A DNA stretch of 64,000 nt from UBA10161 sp038891035 (lineage in GTDB: Archaea > Micrarchaeota > Micrarchaeia > Anstonellales > Anstonellaceae): assembly GCA_038891035.1 (NCBI GenBank), contig JAWAEW010000003.1:1-64000 (forward strand). The letters run 5' to 3'. Each line of letters begins with the position of its first letter. Positions within the stretch are counted from its first letter, which is position 1. Positions 34,078-43,621 of the stretch are shown here, in pieces. Below the pieces are notes generated by a model that did no database searches, was not told the origin of the DNA, and was given only the letters and a program-made list of their open reading frames with translations. The position numbers were made by a program, and so were the translations under genes.

Positions 34078-35904
34078 ATGGGCAAAAGCCAAGAGCTTTT
34101 TCTTATTGAAGTATCATCGGAAGCGGGTAGAAAAATAGGAGGGATATACACAGTTTTGAGAAGTAAGGCACATTATCTTCAAAAGAAACTAAAGGATAAA
34201 TATTTGCTTATCGGTGTTCTTGATGAGAGATGCAACGAGGAAATAGAGTTGTGTCAGCCGGAAGCAAAGATGAAAAAAGCATTTGATGAGCTAGATGAAG
34301 AAGGGATTCAGTGTAGATATGGAAGATGGATTTATGGGCATGATGCAAAAATCATATGCATAAATGCAAAGCCGGCTGGAGAAAAAATAGTTGAGTATTC
34401 AAATGACACAACCCTGCAAAAAGACAGACAGGCAAATTATTTCAAGTATTTACTTTGGAAGCATTTTGGAATTGATTCTTTGATGGAAAAGAGCTGGGAT
34501 TTTACAGAGAACGTGGTGTGGGGATTTGGAGTAGGAATGCTTCTTGAAAAGCTTTTGAAACATGGAATTGTTAAAAAAGAAAACACTGTTCTTCATTTTC
34601 ACGAATGGATTTCAGCTGCTGGGCTGCTTTATTGCAAAATGAAAAGAATTCAGATTCCAACTGTTTTTACTACACATGCAACTGTGCTAGGAAGAACTAT
34701 GGCATCTGCGGGTGTAGATGTCTGCGAAGAAGCCCGGAAAACGTCTGAACCGATACCCCTTAATGTTGCTTACACCTATAGAGTTGAGGGAAAACACCAA
34801 TTAGAGGCAGCAGCTGCAAAAGAATGTACCGTTTTCACTACCGTGAGTGAGACCGTTGCTGAAGAAGTAAAGTATATATTAGGGCGATATCCAGATGTGA
34901 TAACAGTAAATGGCATCGAAATTCCAAGTAGAAAATCTGGAGTGGAGGAGGCAAAATTTGCAGAGTATATCCGCAAAGAACTCTTGCAGTTCGTAGAAGC
35001 ATGCTTTATCAGCTATTATAAGCAAAGCTACAGCAATCCTTTGCTTGTTTATATATCAGGAAGGTATGAATTTTTGAACAAGGGATTTGATGTATACATT
35101 GAAGCTTTAGGGAAGCTAAATCAGAGGCTAAAAAGTAAGAAATACAATAAAAAAAGAGTATTTGCCTTTATTTTTGCTCCAAGCTCAGTAAAGTCACCCA
35201 AGATTTCAATAATAAAGAATTATCTTTTGCTTGACAAAATAATGGAAGTTCTCGAGCATCTCCCGGCAAAAAGAATCAAAGAGTATGAAAATCTTCATGA
35301 TATGATTGCAAGCTTGGAGGGGGAAATGAAACATGACATTGAAAATATGGCAAAAGGTTTTGTAAAGGATGGAGAAAAACCACATATTAACTGCTATGAC
35401 TTATCTTACCAAAATGATGCAATAATAAATGCCTGTGTTGCAAACGGCCTTGATAACAGAGAAGAAAATGTAGTAAAGGTGCTCTTTTATCCAACTTATA
35501 TGAAGCCCAATGATGGACTGATGAATTTGAATTATTATGATGTGATAGCTGCGATGGATGTAGGTGTTTTTCCATCAAGATATGAGCCTTTCGGATACAC
35601 GCCAGTAGAGGCCGCTATCAAAAGAGGAGTTGCAATTACTTCTGATATGACTGGATTTGGGAGATACATTGCCAGCAAGCGCGGCAAAGGAATTTATGTG
35701 TTGAAGATGGCTGGCATAGAAAAGGGAAAAGTTACTGACGAGCTTGCAGATATACTCGAAAGGATATACTACCTTTCTCCCAATAAGCTCAAGGAACTAA
35801 AAGAAAATGCATTTAAGATGTCAAAATATTTAGATTGGAATCTACTTGTAAAGAATTATTTTGAAGCTTATGCTCTGGCAAGAAAAAAGTCAGCCAGAAA
35901 GTAG
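34078..35904 (+). CDS. Glycogen synthase-like glycosyltransferase (GT3 type)
   Basis: The fold is a two-Rossmann glycosyltransferase. Family signatures of the eukaryote-like glycogen synthase are visible: RKIGGIYTVLRSKA at the N-terminus (sugar-nucleotide loop), HFHEWISAAG, PTVFTTHATVLGRTMAS, and the C-terminal FPSRYEPFGYTPVEAA with TSDMTGFGRYI. The acidic pair in RYEPFGYTPVE is the expected catalytic region. It likely extends an alpha-1,4-glucan from UDP- or ADP-glucose; branching or priming partners are not in the window. 608 residues, close to the core of yeast and human enzymes. Predicted leaderless from its own promoter. Confidence 0.85.
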   Translation: MGKSQELFLIEVSSEAGRKIGGIYTVLRSKAHYLQKKLKDKYLLIGVLDERCNEEIELCQPEAKMKKAFDELDEEGIQCRYGRWIYGHDAKIICINAKPAGEKIVEYSNDTTLQKDRQANYFKYLLWKHFGIDSLMEKSWDFTENVVWGFGVGMLLEKLLKHGIVKKENTVLHFHEWISAAGLLYCKMKRIQIPTVFTTHATVLGRTMASAGVDVCEEARKTSEPIPLNVAYTYRVEGKHQLEAAAAKECTVFTTVSETVAEEVKYILGRYPDVITVNGIEIPSRKSGVEEAKFAEYIRKELLQFVEACFISYYKQSYSNPLLVYISGRYEFLNKGFDVYIEALGKLNQRLKSKKYNKKRVFAFIFAPSSVKSPKISIIKNYLLLDKIMEVLEHLPAKRIKEYENLHDMIASLEGEMKHDIENMAKGFVKDGEKPHINCYDLSYQNDAIINACVANGLDNREENVVKVLFYPTYMKPNDGLMNLNYYDVIAAMDVGVFPSRYEPFGYTPVEAAIKRGVAITSDMTGFGRYIASKRGKGIYVLKMAGIEKGKVTDELADILERIYYLSPNKLKELKENAFKMSKYLDWNLLVKNYFEAYALARKKSARK

Positions 35905-35950
35905 TAATAGCATCCAAGACAAGACGTAAAATGAACGTATTGCATATCCC

Positions 35951-35958
35951 TTTAAATT
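35951..35958 (+). promoter_or_regulatory. TATA box for carA-argF-carB
   Basis: CCCTTTAAATTTT is centred at about 35954. Transcription would start near 35980, downstream of the TTG at 35962, which supports the GTG at 35992 as the carA start. Confidence 0.55.
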
Positions 35959-35991
35959 TTTTTGGTTGGTATCAGTAAGCCTTGGGTTATT

Positions 35992-37065
35992 GTGGAGCCT
36001 GCAAAAAAAGCTGTCCTGGTTTTAGCTGACGGCTCCATCTTTTTTGGCAGGGGCTTTGGAGCATACGGAAGAAGAGTTGGCGAGATAGTATTCACTACGA
36101 ATATGACAGGCTATGAAGAATCCTTAACTGATCCTTCTTATGCAGGACAGATACTGGTTTCCACTTATCCTCTTATTGGAAACTACGGAATGCATTCGGC
36201 TAGCAGAGAAAGCCACAAAATACAAGTCGAAGGCTATGCGATAAGGGAGCTTTGCCATCATCCTCATCACCAAAAAAGCGAAGCTAATCTTGCAAAAAAA
36301 ATGGAGGATGAAGGTGTGCCAGGAATTTATGGAATTGACACTCGACAGATTGCCAAGATAATTCGCGAAAATGGAGTTATGTCTGCTTGCATCTCTGTCT
36401 ATGAAAAAGAAGAAGATATACGTAAGCTAATGGAGATGGCAAAGGCGCATGATTATGCAAAGATAAATTTTGTCGAAAAAGTATCAACAAAGGAAGCGAT
36501 AATTTATGGCAATGGGAGCAAGAGGGTTGTGCTGATTGATTATGGGGTAAAAATGGGGATTGTTAGAGAGCTTGTTGCTCGAGGCTGTGAAGTGGTAGTT
36601 GTGCCATTTTCCACTACAGCAGAAGAAGTAAAATCATATGAGCCCGCAGGAGTTGTTGCATCCAATGGGCCCGGAGACCCTGCACTTATGAAAAATGAAA
36701 GCGAACAGCTGAAAAAATTGTTTGATTTTCCTTTGTTTGGTATTTGCCTTGGAAATCAATTGCTTGCCCAGGCAGTTGGTGCGTCCACCTATAAACTAAA
36801 ATTTGGACATCGCGGAGGGAATCACCCCGTACTTAACCTCAAGACAGGTAAAGTTGTAATAACAACACAAAACCACGGATATGCTGTAGAACAAAAAACC
36901 CTGCCAAACGATTTTGAAGTTACCCACGTCAATCTGATTGACCAAACAGTGGAAGGGATTGCGCACCGTGACCTTCCTATATTTGCGGTTCAGTACCATC
37001 CCGAAGCAAACCCCGGCCCATGCGATTCAAAATACCTATTTGACGAATTTGTAAAATTGTTGTAG
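35992..37065 (+). CDS. carA: Carbamoyl-phosphate synthase small (glutaminase) subunit
   Basis: It hydrolyses glutamine and passes ammonia to CarB. The N-terminal domain begins AVLVLADGSIFFGRGFGAYG and continues GEIVFTTNMTGYEESLTDPSY. The class I glutaminase triad is GICLGNQLLAQ (Cys), QYHPEANPGP (His, Glu). I prefer the GTG at 35992, because the TATA box at 35951 puts transcription start after the TTG at 35962 and because family members begin near this point. The argF ATG lies 8 bases past the stop, so ammonia capture and carbamoyl use are in one transcript. Confidence 0.94.
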   Translation: MEPAKKAVLVLADGSIFFGRGFGAYGRRVGEIVFTTNMTGYEESLTDPSYAGQILVSTYPLIGNYGMHSASRESHKIQVEGYAIRELCHHPHHQKSEANLAKKMEDEGVPGIYGIDTRQIAKIIRENGVMSACISVYEKEEDIRKLMEMAKAHDYAKINFVEKVSTKEAIIYGNGSKRVVLIDYGVKMGIVRELVARGCEVVVVPFSTTAEEVKSYEPAGVVASNGPGDPALMKNESEQLKKLFDFPLFGICLGNQLLAQAVGASTYKLKFGHRGGNHPVLNLKTGKVVITTQNHGYAVEQKTLPNDFEVTHVNLIDQTVEGIAHRDLPIFAVQYHPEANPGPCDSKYLFDEFVKLL

Positions 37066-37073
37066 GTGATCAG

Positions 37074-37976
37074 ATGAATTTACTATCAATAATGGATTTA
37101 GAGAAAAATGAAATAGAAGGATATCTTTCTCTTGCGGCTGAAATAAAGGCTTCACCTGCAAAATATAGTGAGAGCCTAAAGGGCAAAACGCTTGCAATGG
37201 TTTTCGAAAAGCCCTCAACAAGAACACGCGTCTCTTTTGAAGTTGGGATGACGCAACTTGGAGGGTATGCAATTTACCTTGATTTTACTTCAACTCAGCT
37301 TTCCAGAGGAGAGAGTATACGAGATACTGCAAAGACTCTGGCAAGATATGTTGACATAATCATGGCTCGGCTATACAAACATGAAAGCTTGATTGAAATT
37401 GCAAAATATGCTGATGTGCCTGTGATAAATGGACTTACAGACGTAGAGCATCCGTGTCAGGCTCTTTCTGATCTTCTAACTATGAAAGAAAAGGGCAAGC
37501 TGAAAAAAGGGGCAAAATTTGCATTTGTAGGGGATTGTGGCTTTAATATGGCAAATTCCCTTCTTCTTGCATGCTCGAAAGAAGGGATGGAAGTAGCTTT
37601 GGTATGTCCAAAAGGATATCCTCCAAACCGTGTATACGTTGATGAAGCAAGAAAATATTCTGAAGTAAATATTTTTCATGACCCAAAAGAAGGTGTAGCC
37701 GGTGCCGATGTCATCTATACAGATACGTGGATTTCCATGGGAATGGAAGAGGAGAAGGCTGAAAGGCTGAAAGCCTTTGCGCCATTTCAGCTAAATTCAG
37801 ATTTAGTCAAGCACGCAGAAAATGACGCCATTGTAATGCATTGCCTTCCAGCCCACAGAGGTATGGAAATAACTGATGAAGTAATAGATGGAAAGCATTC
37901 TGTAGTTTTTGACCAGGCAGAAAATAGATTGCACATGCAAAAGGCAATAATGCTTAGGCTGCTGGGCAAGGCATAA
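37074..37976 (+). CDS. argF: Ornithine carbamoyltransferase
   Basis: It makes citrulline from ornithine and carbamoyl phosphate in arginine synthesis. The carbamoyl-phosphate motif FEKPSTRTR is at residues 44-52, HPCQALSD near 125 and the ornithine loop HCLPAHRG near 262. These distinguish it from aspartate carbamoyltransferase. Length 300 is standard. GGTGATC precedes the ATG. Inserted between carA and carB, which places the user of carbamoyl phosphate inside the operon of its producer; substrate channelling between them has been shown in Pyrococcus. Confidence 0.96.
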   Translation: MNLLSIMDLEKNEIEGYLSLAAEIKASPAKYSESLKGKTLAMVFEKPSTRTRVSFEVGMTQLGGYAIYLDFTSTQLSRGESIRDTAKTLARYVDIIMARLYKHESLIEIAKYADVPVINGLTDVEHPCQALSDLLTMKEKGKLKKGAKFAFVGDCGFNMANSLLLACSKEGMEVALVCPKGYPPNRVYVDEARKYSEVNIFHDPKEGVAGADVIYTDTWISMGMEEEKAERLKAFAPFQLNSDLVKHAENDAIVMHCLPAHRGMEITDEVIDGKHSVVFDQAENRLHMQKAIMLRLLGKA

Positions 37977-37994
37977 CCGAAAGGTGATGGGTCT

Positions 37995-40900
37995 GTGGCA
38001 AAAAAAAGTTGCCGGAAAGTGTTAGTAATAGGTTCTGGCCCAATTGTCATAGGCCAAGCTGCTGAATTTGACTATTCTGGGTCTCAAGCATGCGCCTCAC
38101 TGAGGGCCGAAGGAGTAGAAGTTGTAGTTGTAAATTCTAATCCTGCAACGATTCAGACAGACAGTGAAGTAGCAGATATTGTCTATATAGAGCCACTTAG
38201 ATGTGATATAATCGAAAAGATCATAGAACGTGAAAGACCAGATGGCCTTATTGCAACTATGGGCGGGCAAACTGCTTTGAATTTGGCAGTAGAGTTGCAT
38301 GAAAAAGGCGTATTGCAAAAATACGGAATAGAAATACTTGGCACGGGTATAGAATCTATAAGACTTGCTGAAGATCGAGGGGAATTCAAAAAGCTGATGC
38401 AAAGGATTGGCGAGCCTGTGCCTGAAAGCATTGCTGCAAATAGCATTGAAGAAGCTGAAGATTTTGCAAGAAATCATCCATTTCCGCTTATTTTGAGGCC
38501 AGCATACACACTCGGGGGAACTGGAGGTGGCATTGCACACAATTTTGATGAATTAAGAAAGCTTTTTGAACTAGGAATCAATCTTTCGCCGGTTCATCAG
38601 GTATTGATAGAAGAATCTGTTCTTGGATGGGGGGAATTCGAGTATGAGATGATGAGAGACTGCTATGATAACTGCATAACTATTTGCAACATGGAAAACG
38701 TTGACCCGATGGGAATACATACCGGCGAATCGGTAGTAGTTGCTCCATCGCAAACCCTCACGGACGATGAGCACCAGATGCTAAGAAGCGCTGCGATTAA
38801 GATAATTCGGGCGCTGAAAATAGAAGGCGGCTGCAATATACAGTTTGCTCTCAACCAAAAAACAGGGAAATATTTTGTAATCGAAGTAAATCCTCGCCTG
38901 TCGCGCTCGTCTGCTTTGGCTTCAAAAGCAACCGGCTACCCTATTGCAAGGGTGGCTGCAAAAATTGCACTTGGATTAGGATTGCATGAGATTAAGAATG
39001 CGGTCACTAGAACTACGCCTGCGGCATTTGAGCCTTCGCTGGACTATTGCGTTGTAAAGATACCTAGATGGCCTTTTGACAAGATACCCGAAGGAGACAG
39101 AATTATAGGAACACAAATGAAATCTACAGGAGAAACAATGGCAATAGGCAGGACGTTTGAGGAAGCTTTCGGCAAAGCGCTTCGCTCAGTTGAGATGAAG
39201 CCTCCTCAGCTAAAGGCAGAAGAATTGGAATTTCATCTTTCCGCTCCTACGGATTTGCGCATATATGCAATCTTAGAGGCTTTAAGAAAAGGATGGAGTA
39301 AAGAAAAGATTCATCAACTCACAAATATCCACCCCTGGTTTATCGATCGTTTCGAAGCATACGTCCAAATGGAAAAGAGACTAAAAATGGAGCCTTTTGA
39401 CACAAAAATACTTTATGAAGCAAAAAGGATGGGTTACTCTGATGAACAGATTGCGCGGATAATAGGGCACGAAACTGAGTGGATTAGGCAGATGAGGAAA
39501 AAGGCAGGGATCGTTCCTGTTTACAAGATGGTTGATACCTGTGCTGCAGAATTTGCAGCATCCACGCCGTATTATTATTCTACCTATGAAAGTGAAAATG
39601 AAAGTATACCTACCCAACGAAGAAAGGTTCTAATTATTGGAAGCGGACCTATTAGAATAGGTCAAGGGATTGAGTTTGACTATTGCTGCTGCCATGCTGC
39701 ATTTGCACTCAAAGAAATGGGAATAGAGGCAATAATGATAAACAACAATCCAGAAACAGTAAGTACTGATTTTGACACTTCTGACAAACTTTACTTTGAA
39801 CCTTTAACATATGAAGATGTGATGAATGTAATTGAGCATGAGAAGCCAGAGGGAGTTATTGTCCAATTTGGAGGCCAAACTTCGATAAACCTTGCACAAA
39901 AGCTTGAGATGGCAGGGGTAAAGATACTCGGCACTTCAGCCGAAGGTATAGATATTGCAGAAGACCGGGAAAAATTCAAGCAGCTTTTGCATCGTTTGGA
40001 AATCAGGCAGCCTGAGAACGCAACTGCCACTACTGAGGAGGAAGCAGTTGTTGCAGCAGCAAGGATTGGTTATCCTGTAATTGTTCGCCCAAGCTATGTG
40101 ATTGCAGGAAGAGGAATGCAAATTGTGTACGATGAAGCGAGCCTTCGCAGCTATATAAGAGAGGCAGTAGAAGTCAGCGAAAAAAGGCCTGTTTTAATTG
40201 ACAAATATATAGAAAAAGCAATAGAGTGCGAAATAGATGGAGTAGCCGATGGGAAGCGATTATTTGTCGGGGGGATAATGGAGCACGTAGAAAGAGCAGG
40301 TGTTCATTCTGGGGATGCAATCAATGTAATTCCTTGTGTTAAGCTGAAAAAAGAAGTTCAAGAAAAGATTATCGAATATTCCGAAAAAATTGCGCTTGCC
40401 CTAGGGACTATTGGAGCGATAAACATCCAATATGTAGTCCAAAATGACGTAATTTATGTGCTTGAAGCAAATCCAAGGGCAAGCAGGACCATGCCTTTTC
40501 TATCGAAAGCGATAAGCATTCCGCTTGTAAAAGTTGCAACCAAAGTAATTCTTGGTAAAACCTTGGATGAGCTGGGGCTTTTTGAAACACCGCGGATGAA
40601 GCATTATTGCGTAAAGGGAGTTGCATTCCCCTTTCTCAAAATACCAGGAACAGATATTGTTCTTGGCCCAGAGATGCGATCCACTGGAGAGAGTATGGGT
40701 GCAGATTTTGAATTTTCTTCTGCTTTGTGGAAAGCGCTTTTAGGAGCTGGACTCAAAATACCAGAAAGCGGCGGGGTGGCAATAAGTCTAAAAGATGGAG
40801 ATAAGGAAAGAGCAGGACCTCTTGCTGCCAAACTTGAAGAACTTGGATTTTCGATATATGCGACTCCAACTACTGCAATGTTTTTAGGCGGCAGGGCGAG

Positions 40901-41165
40901 AGTCTTAAAGAAGATGTCTGAGGGTGAGCCAAATATAGTCACAGAAATAAAAAAAGGCAACATTCAGATGGTTTTCAATACACCCAAGAAAGGCAAAATG
41001 GCAAATACTGACGGCTTTAAAATACGGCGCACATGCCTTGAGCACAATATTCCATGCATTACCTCATTCGAAGCTTGTGAGGCGTTGGTTGAAGCAATGA
41101 AAGCAGCACAGAAAAAGAAAATAAGTGTAATGAGGATAAATGAGTATGCATCTTTCAAGCAATAA
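37995..41165 (+). CDS. carB: Carbamoyl-phosphate synthase large subunit
   Basis: It combines ammonia, bicarbonate and two ATP into carbamoyl phosphate. Two ATP-grasp halves are visible, each opening with a VLVIGSGPIVIGQAAEFDY or VLIIGSGPIRIGQGIEFDY strand and containing EVNPRLSRSSALASKATGYP and EANPRASRTMPFLSKAISIP. A C-terminal MGS-like allosteric domain (about 930-1050) completes the 1056 residues, so this is a fused, full-length enzyme rather than the split form of some archaea. The start is GTG with GGTGATG upstream. The PLD-like gene overlaps its end by 26 bases. Confidence 0.97.
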   Translation: MAKKSCRKVLVIGSGPIVIGQAAEFDYSGSQACASLRAEGVEVVVVNSNPATIQTDSEVADIVYIEPLRCDIIEKIIERERPDGLIATMGGQTALNLAVELHEKGVLQKYGIEILGTGIESIRLAEDRGEFKKLMQRIGEPVPESIAANSIEEAEDFARNHPFPLILRPAYTLGGTGGGIAHNFDELRKLFELGINLSPVHQVLIEESVLGWGEFEYEMMRDCYDNCITICNMENVDPMGIHTGESVVVAPSQTLTDDEHQMLRSAAIKIIRALKIEGGCNIQFALNQKTGKYFVIEVNPRLSRSSALASKATGYPIARVAAKIALGLGLHEIKNAVTRTTPAAFEPSLDYCVVKIPRWPFDKIPEGDRIIGTQMKSTGETMAIGRTFEEAFGKALRSVEMKPPQLKAEELEFHLSAPTDLRIYAILEALRKGWSKEKIHQLTNIHPWFIDRFEAYVQMEKRLKMEPFDTKILYEAKRMGYSDEQIARIIGHETEWIRQMRKKAGIVPVYKMVDTCAAEFAASTPYYYSTYESENESIPTQRRKVLIIGSGPIRIGQGIEFDYCCCHAAFALKEMGIEAIMINNNPETVSTDFDTSDKLYFEPLTYEDVMNVIEHEKPEGVIVQFGGQTSINLAQKLEMAGVKILGTSAEGIDIAEDREKFKQLLHRLEIRQPENATATTEEEAVVAAARIGYPVIVRPSYVIAGRGMQIVYDEASLRSYIREAVEVSEKRPVLIDKYIEKAIECEIDGVADGKRLFVGGIMEHVERAGVHSGDAINVIPCVKLKKEVQEKIIEYSEKIALALGTIGAINIQYVVQNDVIYVLEANPRASRTMPFLSKAISIPLVKVATKVILGKTLDELGLFETPRMKHYCVKGVAFPFLKIPGTDIVLGPEMRSTGESMGADFEFSSALWKALLGAGLKIPESGGVAISLKDGDKERAGPLAAKLEELGFSIYATPTTAMFLGGRARVLKKMSEGEPNIVTEIKKGNIQMVFNTPKKGKMANTDGFKIRRTCLEHNIPCITSFEACEALVEAMKAAQKKKISVMRINEYASFKQ

Positions 41166-41700
41166 AAAAGACCTAGCACTTGTAATTTTGCTTGCTTTCT
41201 GTGGAATTCTAATAGGGTATATCGCTTTCTTGCCAGCAATAAACTGCAGCTGCAATGCAACTGCAGAGCCGGTTTTTTCGCCAAAAGCACAAGACCAAAT
41301 AATAGAATTTATCCGGTCCGCAAAAGAGTCGATTGATATACAGATGTATTTGCTGACATCTGAGGAAGTCATGCAAGAGCTTGTGAATGCAGCCCAAAAG
41401 GGTGTACAAGTGCGAATAATACTAGAACCGAGGGTTGAAGATGCAAGAAAGCAAAAAGTCTTTTCTTTGCTTTCTGCTGCTGGCTGCCAAGTAAGATGGG
41501 CAAGCCAATCATACAAGCTAACTCACAGCAAAATTATAATAGTAGATAAGAAGAGGGCTATTGTTGGCAGTATAAATCTTTCAAAAAGTGCCCTCACAGA
41601 AAACCGTGAAGTTGCAATCAAAATAGAGGGCAAGCCTGTTGATGAACTGATAAGGGTTTTTGAAGAGGATTGGAAAAAGGCAGTCATAAGCTCTTCTTAA
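41140..41700 (+). CDS. Membrane-anchored phospholipase D-like protein
   Basis: The N-terminal helix (about 12-34, LALVILLAFCGILIGYIAFL) works as signal or anchor. Then comes a single PLD-type domain with the HKD motif HSKIIIVDKKRAIVGSIN near residues 131-148. Single-HKD proteins of this size, like Nuc endonuclease, dimerise to form the active site and may cut DNA or phospholipid. Being outside the membrane it could degrade extracellular DNA. The start overlaps carB by 26 bases after GAGGAT, so translation is coupled. An ATG two codons later is also possible. Confidence 0.85.
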   Translation: MSMHLSSNKKDLALVILLAFCGILIGYIAFLPAINCSCNATAEPVFSPKAQDQIIEFIRSAKESIDIQMYLLTSEEVMQELVNAAQKGVQVRIILEPRVEDARKQKVFSLLSAAGCQVRWASQSYKLTHSKIIIVDKKRAIVGSINLSKSALTENREVAIKIEGKPVDELIRVFEEDWKKAVISSS

Positions 41701-41966
41701 TTCTTTTTTGATGTAGATGCCTTGGGGCTCTTTTTCTTAGAAGCTTTCTTTTTCTTCTTGTGTGCATGCTTTTTGATTTCATCAAGCTCTATCTTGACAG
41801 ATTTTTCGAAACTTTCCCTCCCCATTTTTTCTATCCGCTGGCTTTCTTGGCTGATTTCCATTAGGCCCTCAGTTGAAAGATTGGCGTGCTTTAAAGAAAG
41901 GTTGAAAGACTTTGTTGGAACTTCTGCCTTTTGCTTTTCTTCCTTTTTTTCTAAAATTTCCTGCAT
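41697..41966 (-). CDS. Small Lys-rich protein, unknown
   Basis: Reading from the ATG at 41966 (MQEILEKKEEKQ) the 89 residues form a charged helical body and end in a KKKKKASKKKSPKAS-type tail. The tail recalls histone- or ribosome-associated basic extensions, but no family is recognised. A longer frame up to 42071 would overlap the purH start and is unlikely. The gene lies alone on the minus strand between the PLD-like and purH genes, with its stop overlapping the PLD stop by 4 bases. Confidence 0.55.
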   Translation of the reverse strand: MQEILEKKEEKQKAEVPTKSFNLSLKHANLSTEGLMEISQESQRIEKMGRESFEKSVKIELDEIKKHAHKKKKKASKKKSPKASTSKKN

Positions 41967-42054
41967 GGTAGAATTTCGGTGAAAAATATAAAAAGCGTGT
42001 GAGTGCAAAAATGGCACGGGATTTTTTAAATTACGATTAAATGGAGTTGAATTG

Positions 42055-43617
42055 ATGGAATGCAAGATCAAGCGGGCCCTTATTAGCGTTTGGGATAAGA
42101 GTGGCCTTTTGCCCTTTGCAAAAGGCCTTACAGATCTCGGAATAACTATAGTATCTACAGGTGGAACCTCGAAGCACCTGCAAGAAAATGGGATCCCTAC
42201 TAAAGAGGTATCTGAAATTACGGGATTTGCTGATCTATTTGAGGGGAGAGTAAAGACACTTCATCCAAAGATACATGGTGCCATCCTTTACCAAAGGGAA
42301 AAGGACGCACACGCTGTTGAGGCAAAGCAGCATGGAATAGAACCAATAGATTTGGTCGTAGTAAACTTGTATCCTTTCGAGCAAGTTGCTGGTAAGCAAG
42401 GTACGCCATTTAATCAGGCAATAGAGATGATAGATATAGGGGGACCAGCACTAATTCGTGCTGCTGCAAAAAATTATGAATCCGTAACAGTGATAGTTGA
42501 TCCGGCAGATTACCAAGAAGTGCTTGAGCTGATAAAAAGCAATGGTAGTGTCCCTTTGGAAAAAAGAAGACAGCTTGCAGTTAAAGCCTTTGCACGAACG
42601 AGTTCTTATGATGTTTCTATCTGCAAATACCTTTCTTCTTTTCAGCCTGTAGACTTGTTTCCTGAGTTTTTGGAGATGCAGTTTGTGAAAGTATATCCTC
42701 TAAGATACGGAGAGAATCCAAGCCAGCAAGCTGCAGCATATAGAATTATAGGAAAAAGCAGCATATGCGATTCGAGGATTTATTCTGGAAGCAAACCAAT
42801 GAGTTACAACAATTTTCTGGACGCAGACACCGCGTTTGGGCTAATAAGAGAATTCAAAGATGAGATTGCAACGGTAATACTTAAGCACAACAATCCTTGT
42901 GGGGGGGCGCAAGGAAAAACATTGGTTGAAAGTTATCACAGGGCATACGCAGGTGATCCGTTATCTGCTTTTGGAGGCGTAATTGCTTTTTCAAGGAAAG
43001 TTGATGTTGAGACTGCAAAGGCAATAGGTAATCGGTTCATAGAGGTAGTGCTTGCACCTGGATATGAAGAAGAGGCAATAGAAATACTAAGACAAAAAGA
43101 AAGCAGAAGGATAATGGATGTTTCAAATATTTGGGATGCCAGCTTAGAGCGGGCAGTTAATTTCAGATATGTGACGGGAGGGATGCTTCTACAAGGAAGA
43201 GATCCGGGCATTTACGACAAGAGCGCAATAAAAATAGTTACAAAAAGAAAACCCACTGAAGCAGAGCTTGAAGATGCATACTTCGCAACAAAATTCTGCA
43301 AACACACAAAATCCAATGCAATTTCAATAGCAAAAGATTTACAGCTTATAGGAAACGGAGCGGGGCAGATGAGCAGGGTAGATGCAGCTATGATTGCCAT
43401 CCAAAAGGCAAAAAGGTACGGATTTGACTTGAACGGTTCCACTGCCGCATCGGATGCATTTTTTCCATTTCCAGACGGGATAGATGTGCTTGCTGCAGCT
43501 GGTGTGACATGCATTGTTCAGCCAGGGGGTTCAGTTAGAGACCAAGAAGTAATAGATGTGGCGGATCAGTATGGAATAAGTATGATCTTTACTGGAAGAA
43601 GGCACTTCAAGCACTGA
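42055..43617 (+). CDS. purH: Bifunctional AICAR transformylase/IMP cyclohydrolase
   Basis: It catalyses the last two steps of IMP synthesis. The N-terminal cyclohydrolase is marked by RALISVWDKSGLLPFAKGL, VSTGGTSKHL and GRVKTLHPKIHGAIL. The transformylase half is marked by RYGENPSQQAA, LKHNNPCG, the Lys-His region KFCKHTKSNAIS and the C-terminal RHFKH. Full length at 520 residues. This bacterial-style fusion is uncommon in archaea, which mostly use PurP and PurO, so lateral acquisition is plausible. GGAG lies 8 bases before the ATG at 42055; nadM follows after 4 bases. Confidence 0.97.
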   Translation: MECKIKRALISVWDKSGLLPFAKGLTDLGITIVSTGGTSKHLQENGIPTKEVSEITGFADLFEGRVKTLHPKIHGAILYQREKDAHAVEAKQHGIEPIDLVVVNLYPFEQVAGKQGTPFNQAIEMIDIGGPALIRAAAKNYESVTVIVDPADYQEVLELIKSNGSVPLEKRRQLAVKAFARTSSYDVSICKYLSSFQPVDLFPEFLEMQFVKVYPLRYGENPSQQAAAYRIIGKSSICDSRIYSGSKPMSYNNFLDADTAFGLIREFKDEIATVILKHNNPCGGAQGKTLVESYHRAYAGDPLSAFGGVIAFSRKVDVETAKAIGNRFIEVVLAPGYEEEAIEILRQKESRRIMDVSNIWDASLERAVNFRYVTGGMLLQGRDPGIYDKSAIKIVTKRKPTEAELEDAYFATKFCKHTKSNAISIAKDLQLIGNGAGQMSRVDAAMIAIQKAKRYGFDLNGSTAASDAFFPFPDGIDVLAAAGVTCIVQPGGSVRDQEVIDVADQYGISMIFTGRRHFKH

Positions 43618-43621
43618 TTGC

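Noticed and set aside
36730..36770. CarA glutaminase motif reads GICLGNQ instead of the common GICLGHQ, perhaps inactivating.
   Set aside because: Asn at this place is accepted in the class I glutaminase family and the Cys, His and Glu are intact.
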